Part shown: one piece after another, positions 61,305 through 64,000 of the stretch
How the letters are laid out: each line of letters starts with the position of its first letter
How positions within the stretch are numbered: the first letter of the stretch is position 1
Source of the DNA: an uncultured Roseburia sp.
GTDB lineage: Bacteria > Bacillota > Clostridia > Lachnospirales > Lachnospiraceae
Direction of reading: 5' to 3'
Length of the DNA stretch: 64,000 bases
Assembly (NCBI GenBank): GCA_947649645.1
Contig: CANSSP010000002.1
Location: 62,001 to 126,000 of the forward strand
Translations under genes and position numbers: made by a program
Notes under the pieces: generated by a model
Seen by the model: the letters and a program-made list of their open reading frames with translations, nothing else
Database searches by the model: none
Told to the model about the DNA's origin: nothing

Positions 61305-63065
61305 TTACAGTGTATATTTGCGACCGAATTCTTCCACAAGACGCGTAAATTCCGCGCTCTCCACCGCATCCATCTGATCCGTAAAACTATGCTCTTCCAG
61401 CTGATGATCTTTTAACTGCATCATGTAAACGGCAATATTCGAACAGTGATCCGCCACACGTTCATAATTCATCGCAAGATCCGAGAGTGCGAGTCCCAGC
61501 TCGATTGTACACTTCCCCTTCCGCAGACGCTTCATGTGATGCTTTTTGACCGTCTTATTCATCTCATCGATCACTTCCTCCAGCGGCTCCACGGTTCTGG
61601 CCAGGGCAGAATCATTTTTCACGAATGCCGCTGTCGTCCGCTCTAAAATATCAGCCACCGCACAGCCATAAGCCATCATCTCTTCCCGTCCTTTTTTTGA
61701 AAAATCCGCTTTCTTTTTGTGCATCTGCTGCGCATTTTCCACGACATTGATCGCATGGTCGGAGATACGCTCAAAATCCGTCAGACAGTGCAACAGCGAC
61801 GTCACCTGCATACTGTCGCGATAGGAAAGATTTTCACTGCTGAGTTTTGTCAGATACGCCCCGACTTTATCATTGTAGGCATCCACCATCTCTTCTTTAT
61901 GAATTACATCCGCAGCCATTTCTTCTGAAAAGTCCGTAAGGACTGCCATCGCTTCCAGAAAGCTGTCGCGCGCCATCACCGCCATCTGTCCTACCAGAGA
62001 ACGGCACTGTTCGATCGCAAACGCCGGTGCACTGAGAAAACGATCGTCGAGAATGACAAACACATCCCCGCGGACATTTTTCTCGTCTTCTGTCTTCGGT
62101 ATCGTTAAGTATGCCAGCTTTTCCAGCCCCTTTGTAAACGGCAGCAGAACAATGGTGGTAAAAATATTAAAAATGCTGTGAATCAGTGCGATCGATGCTG
62201 CTCCCACGATCCTGTCCGTAAACGAAAACGTAAAAATGGCATTTCCCGCATAAAACACCGTCATGAAAATGGCTGTCCCGATCAGATTGAAATATAAATG
62301 TACAAATGCAGTCCGGCGTGCCCCTTTGTTCGCCCCGACCGCAGAAATCATCGCCGTCACACACGTGCCAATGTTCTGCCCCATAATAATGGGTACGACA
62401 GAACCATAAGTAAACGCCCCTGTCACAGAAAGCGCCTGAAGGATACCGACGGAAGCAGAAGAACTCTGGATGACAGCCGTCAGCACCGCCCCGGCCAGCA
62501 CTCCGAGCAGCGGATTCCGGAACATCGTCAGAATATTTGTAAACCCGGGCACATCCGCCAGCGGTTTCACCGCGCCGCTCATCGCCTCCATGCCATACAT
62601 CAGCACCGCAAACCCAAGCAGGATTTCCCCGACATCCTTCTTTTTGTCAGTCTTTCCCGACATCAGAAAAATAATACCAATCATCGCCAGAATCGGTGAA
62701 AATGAGGACGGCTTTAACATCCGTATAAAAAAGTTACCACCCTCAATACCGGTCAGGCTCAAAAGCCAGGAAGTAATCGTCGTTCCGACATTCGCCCCCA
62801 TAATAATGCCTACCGCCTGGGAAAGCTTCATAATCCCGGAATTTACAAAGCCAACCACCATCACTGTGGTGGCAGACGATGACTGTATAACGGCTGTCAC
62901 TCCGGCGCCTAAAAGAACTGCCTTGACAGGATTGGAGGTCAGATTTTCAAGAATCCGCTCCAGCCTGCCGCCCGACATCTTCTCAAGACCGGCGCCCATG
63001 ACATGCATCCCATACAGAAACAGTGCAAGACCGCCGATCAGTGCCAATATTCCAAATATATCCAT
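61305..63065 (-). CDS. Na/Pi cotransporter family protein with PhoU-like domain
   Basis: A 586-residue protein. Residues 1-320 hold two inverted repeats of the NptA/PNaS fold (GAGVTAVIQSSSATTVMVVGF and AGAVLTAVIQSSSASVGIL, with the QSSS sodium-phosphate motif). Residues 360-586 are helical with a PhoU-like bundle. The start at 63065 follows AAGGAG; an upstream start at 63149 is rejected. It transports phosphate with sodium and may be regulated by its own PhoU part. Confidence 0.93.
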   Translation of the reverse strand: MDIFGILALIGGLALFLYGMHVMGAGLEKMSGGRLERILENLTSNPVKAVLLGAGVTAVIQSSSATTVMVVGFVNSGIMKLSQAVGIIMGANVGTTITSWLLSLTGIEGGNFFIRMLKPSSFSPILAMIGIIFLMSGKTDKKKDVGEILLGFAVLMYGMEAMSGAVKPLADVPGFTNILTMFRNPLLGVLAGAVLTAVIQSSSASVGILQALSVTGAFTYGSVVPIIMGQNIGTCVTAMISAVGANKGARRTAFVHLYFNLIGTAIFMTVFYAGNAIFTFSFTDRIVGAASIALIHSIFNIFTTIVLLPFTKGLEKLAYLTIPKTEDEKNVRGDVFVILDDRFLSAPAFAIEQCRSLVGQMAVMARDSFLEAMAVLTDFSEEMAADVIHKEEMVDAYNDKVGAYLTKLSSENLSYRDSMQVTSLLHCLTDFERISDHAINVVENAQQMHKKKADFSKKGREEMMAYGCAVADILERTTAAFVKNDSALARTVEPLEEVIDEMNKTVKKHHMKRLRKGKCTIELGLALSDLAMNYERVADHCSNIAVYMMQLKDHQLEEHSFTDQMDAVESAEFTRLVEEFGRKYTL

Positions 63066-63310
63066 TCTTTCTCCTTCTTCTGCACGATGGCAGAAACTCT
63101 GATGTAATACATACAGTTCATTTATAACGTATTTTCTGTCACTTTGCAATTACTAAAAAGGAGTATGCAGAAACTTCGGGAAATTATACTAACTTTACTG
63201 GAATATGATCCCCGGTTTTTTAGCCAAAGTTAAGAAAAAATATAGTCTGTTCTTTCAGACCTTTATGTTATATGATATATTAAAACAAGTAAACGGAGTG
63301 TGAATAACCT

Positions 63311-64000
63311 ATGAATCAAAAAAAACTTACATGGATTTATTATGCCGGAGCTGCCTTGATTCCGATTCTTTTAATGCTGCTTATATACTCCAGCTTAAAA
63401 ATATGGCCTTTTGGTGAAAAATCCATACTTACCCTGGATATGAATAACCAGTATAAAGCATATTTTTCCTATTACAGACAGTGTATTTTAAGCGACCATG
63501 ATTTTTTCTACACATTTTCCAAAACCCTGGGCGGCGACATGGTCGGTCTGGCAGCCTATTATCTTGCCAGCCCGCTCAATCTGATTTTTTTACTTTTTCC
63601 GGTCGGCTTAATACCGGTCGGCGCGGAAATCATCACGCTCCTGAAACTAGGATTATGCGGCCTTACCTTTTATCTTCTGATCTCACAAAAAAGGAAGAAT
63701 TATTCCGGCTGGATTTTTTCCACCGCTTATGCCTTAATGTCTTACAATATTGTCTACCAGTCAAATGTAATGTGGCTGGACGGCATTCTGCTGCTCCCTC
63801 TGGTGATCCTGGGAATCCATTTTATTTTCCAGGACAAAACACCGCTCCTGTACATCGTCACATTATTTTCGGCAATTGTGACAAACTATTATATTGGTTT
63901 TATGATTTGTATTTTTTCTGTGTTGTATTTCCTTTATTATTACATTTTTGCAGACACAAGGAAGCCGTTTCTCAATTTCCGTATCATTGGCAGATACACA
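63311..64000 (+). CDS. YfhO-family membrane protein, N-terminal part (runs off the right edge)
   Basis: 230 codons present. The protein opens with a membrane segment (AGAALIPILLMLLIYSSL), then SILTLDMNNQYKAYFSYYR with an acidic D-x-N-x-Q motif in the outer loop. SKTLGGDMVGLAAYYLASP and SNVMWLDGILLLPLVILG follow, all typical of YfhO/GtrA-type GT-C-like proteins. Members are linked to lipoteichoic acid glycosylation. The ribosome site is CGGAG, with a spacing of 12. Confidence 0.88.
   Translation, partial: MNQKKLTWIYYAGAALIPILLMLLIYSSLKIWPFGEKSILTLDMNNQYKAYFSYYRQCILSDHDFFYTFSKTLGGDMVGLAAYYLASPLNLIFLLFPVGLIPVGAEIITLLKLGLCGLTFYLLISQKRKNYSGWIFSTAYALMSYNIVYQSNVMWLDGILLLPLVILGIHFIFQDKTPLLYIVTLFSAIVTNYYIGFMICIFSVLYFLYYYIFADTRKPFLNFRIIGRYT

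Noticed and set aside
1-64000. CRISPR arrays, prophage, insertion sequences or defence islands
   Set aside because: No spaced direct repeats, transposase, integrase or restriction-type motifs were seen; the SNF2 protein has no defence partners next to it.

Overview
The window reads as chromosome of a Gram-positive, spore-forming gut Clostridia, most likely a Lachnospiraceae member. The grounds are about 50 percent GC, strong AGGAGG-type ribosome sites, a methionine T-box leader, the dipicolinate synthase pair (spoVFA/spoVFB), a CsoR-CopA copper unit and many carbohydrate genes. No phage, insertion sequence, CRISPR array or rRNA operon was seen. Gene names rest on reading protein motifs, not on database searches.

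Layout. 1-1.4 kb: csoR and the first third of copA (minus strand). 1.5-8.8 kb: zinc-ribbon protein, two membrane proteins, T-box plus metG, a basic coiled protein and TatD. 8.8-10.9 kb: a putative DNA-repair pair behind a promoter with a LexA-like box. 11.1-14.9 kb: unsaturated-uronate catabolism (GH88, SDR reductase, RpiB-family isomerase, AraC regulator). 15.0-17.3 kb: dipicolinate synthase and a GH25-LysM lysozyme. 17.3-22.3 kb: GDP-fucose genes (gmd, fcl, manC) followed by two tandem-duplicated membrane proteins. 22.4-43.4 kb: a surface-glycan locus with two fucosyltransferase-like proteins, a PglK-like flippase, WecG/TagA transferase, asparagine synthetase family protein, FkbM methyltransferase, three acyltransferases, further glycosyltransferases and a decayed CDP-hexose branch (rfbF frameshifted or without a start, rfbG reduced to 40 codons). 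43.4-47.3 kb: GH31 glucosidase with a NUDIX-inositol monophosphatase fusion. 47.3-53 kb: MATE pump with MarR, then a BceRS-like two-component pair split by a TetR-controlled module. 53-64 kb: DAHP synthase, a cysteine-synthase-like enzyme, initiator tRNA-Met, MFS, sirtuin, DUF951, SNF2/SWIM helicase, Na/Pi transporter and the start of a YfhO protein.

How the genes fit together. GDP-mannose from ManC is converted by Gmd and Fcl to GDP-L-fucose, which the GT11 and NodZ-like transferases in the glycan locus can use. The glycan would be built on a lipid carrier, modified by acyl and methyl groups and flipped by the ABC protein. The GH88-SDR-RpiB set would take unsaturated disaccharides from glycosaminoglycan or pectin breakdown to ketodeoxygluconate.

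The most interesting regulatory reads are these: a sigma-K-like promoter inside the loop of a terminator hairpin before spoVFA; two mutually exclusive 9-bp RNA stems ending at the ribosome site of the glycosyltransferase gene at 42339; a LexA-like box on the repair operon; paired TetR and MarR operators placed precisely on 17-bp-spacer promoters; and an initiator tRNA promoter whose -35 box spans the end of the upstream gene.
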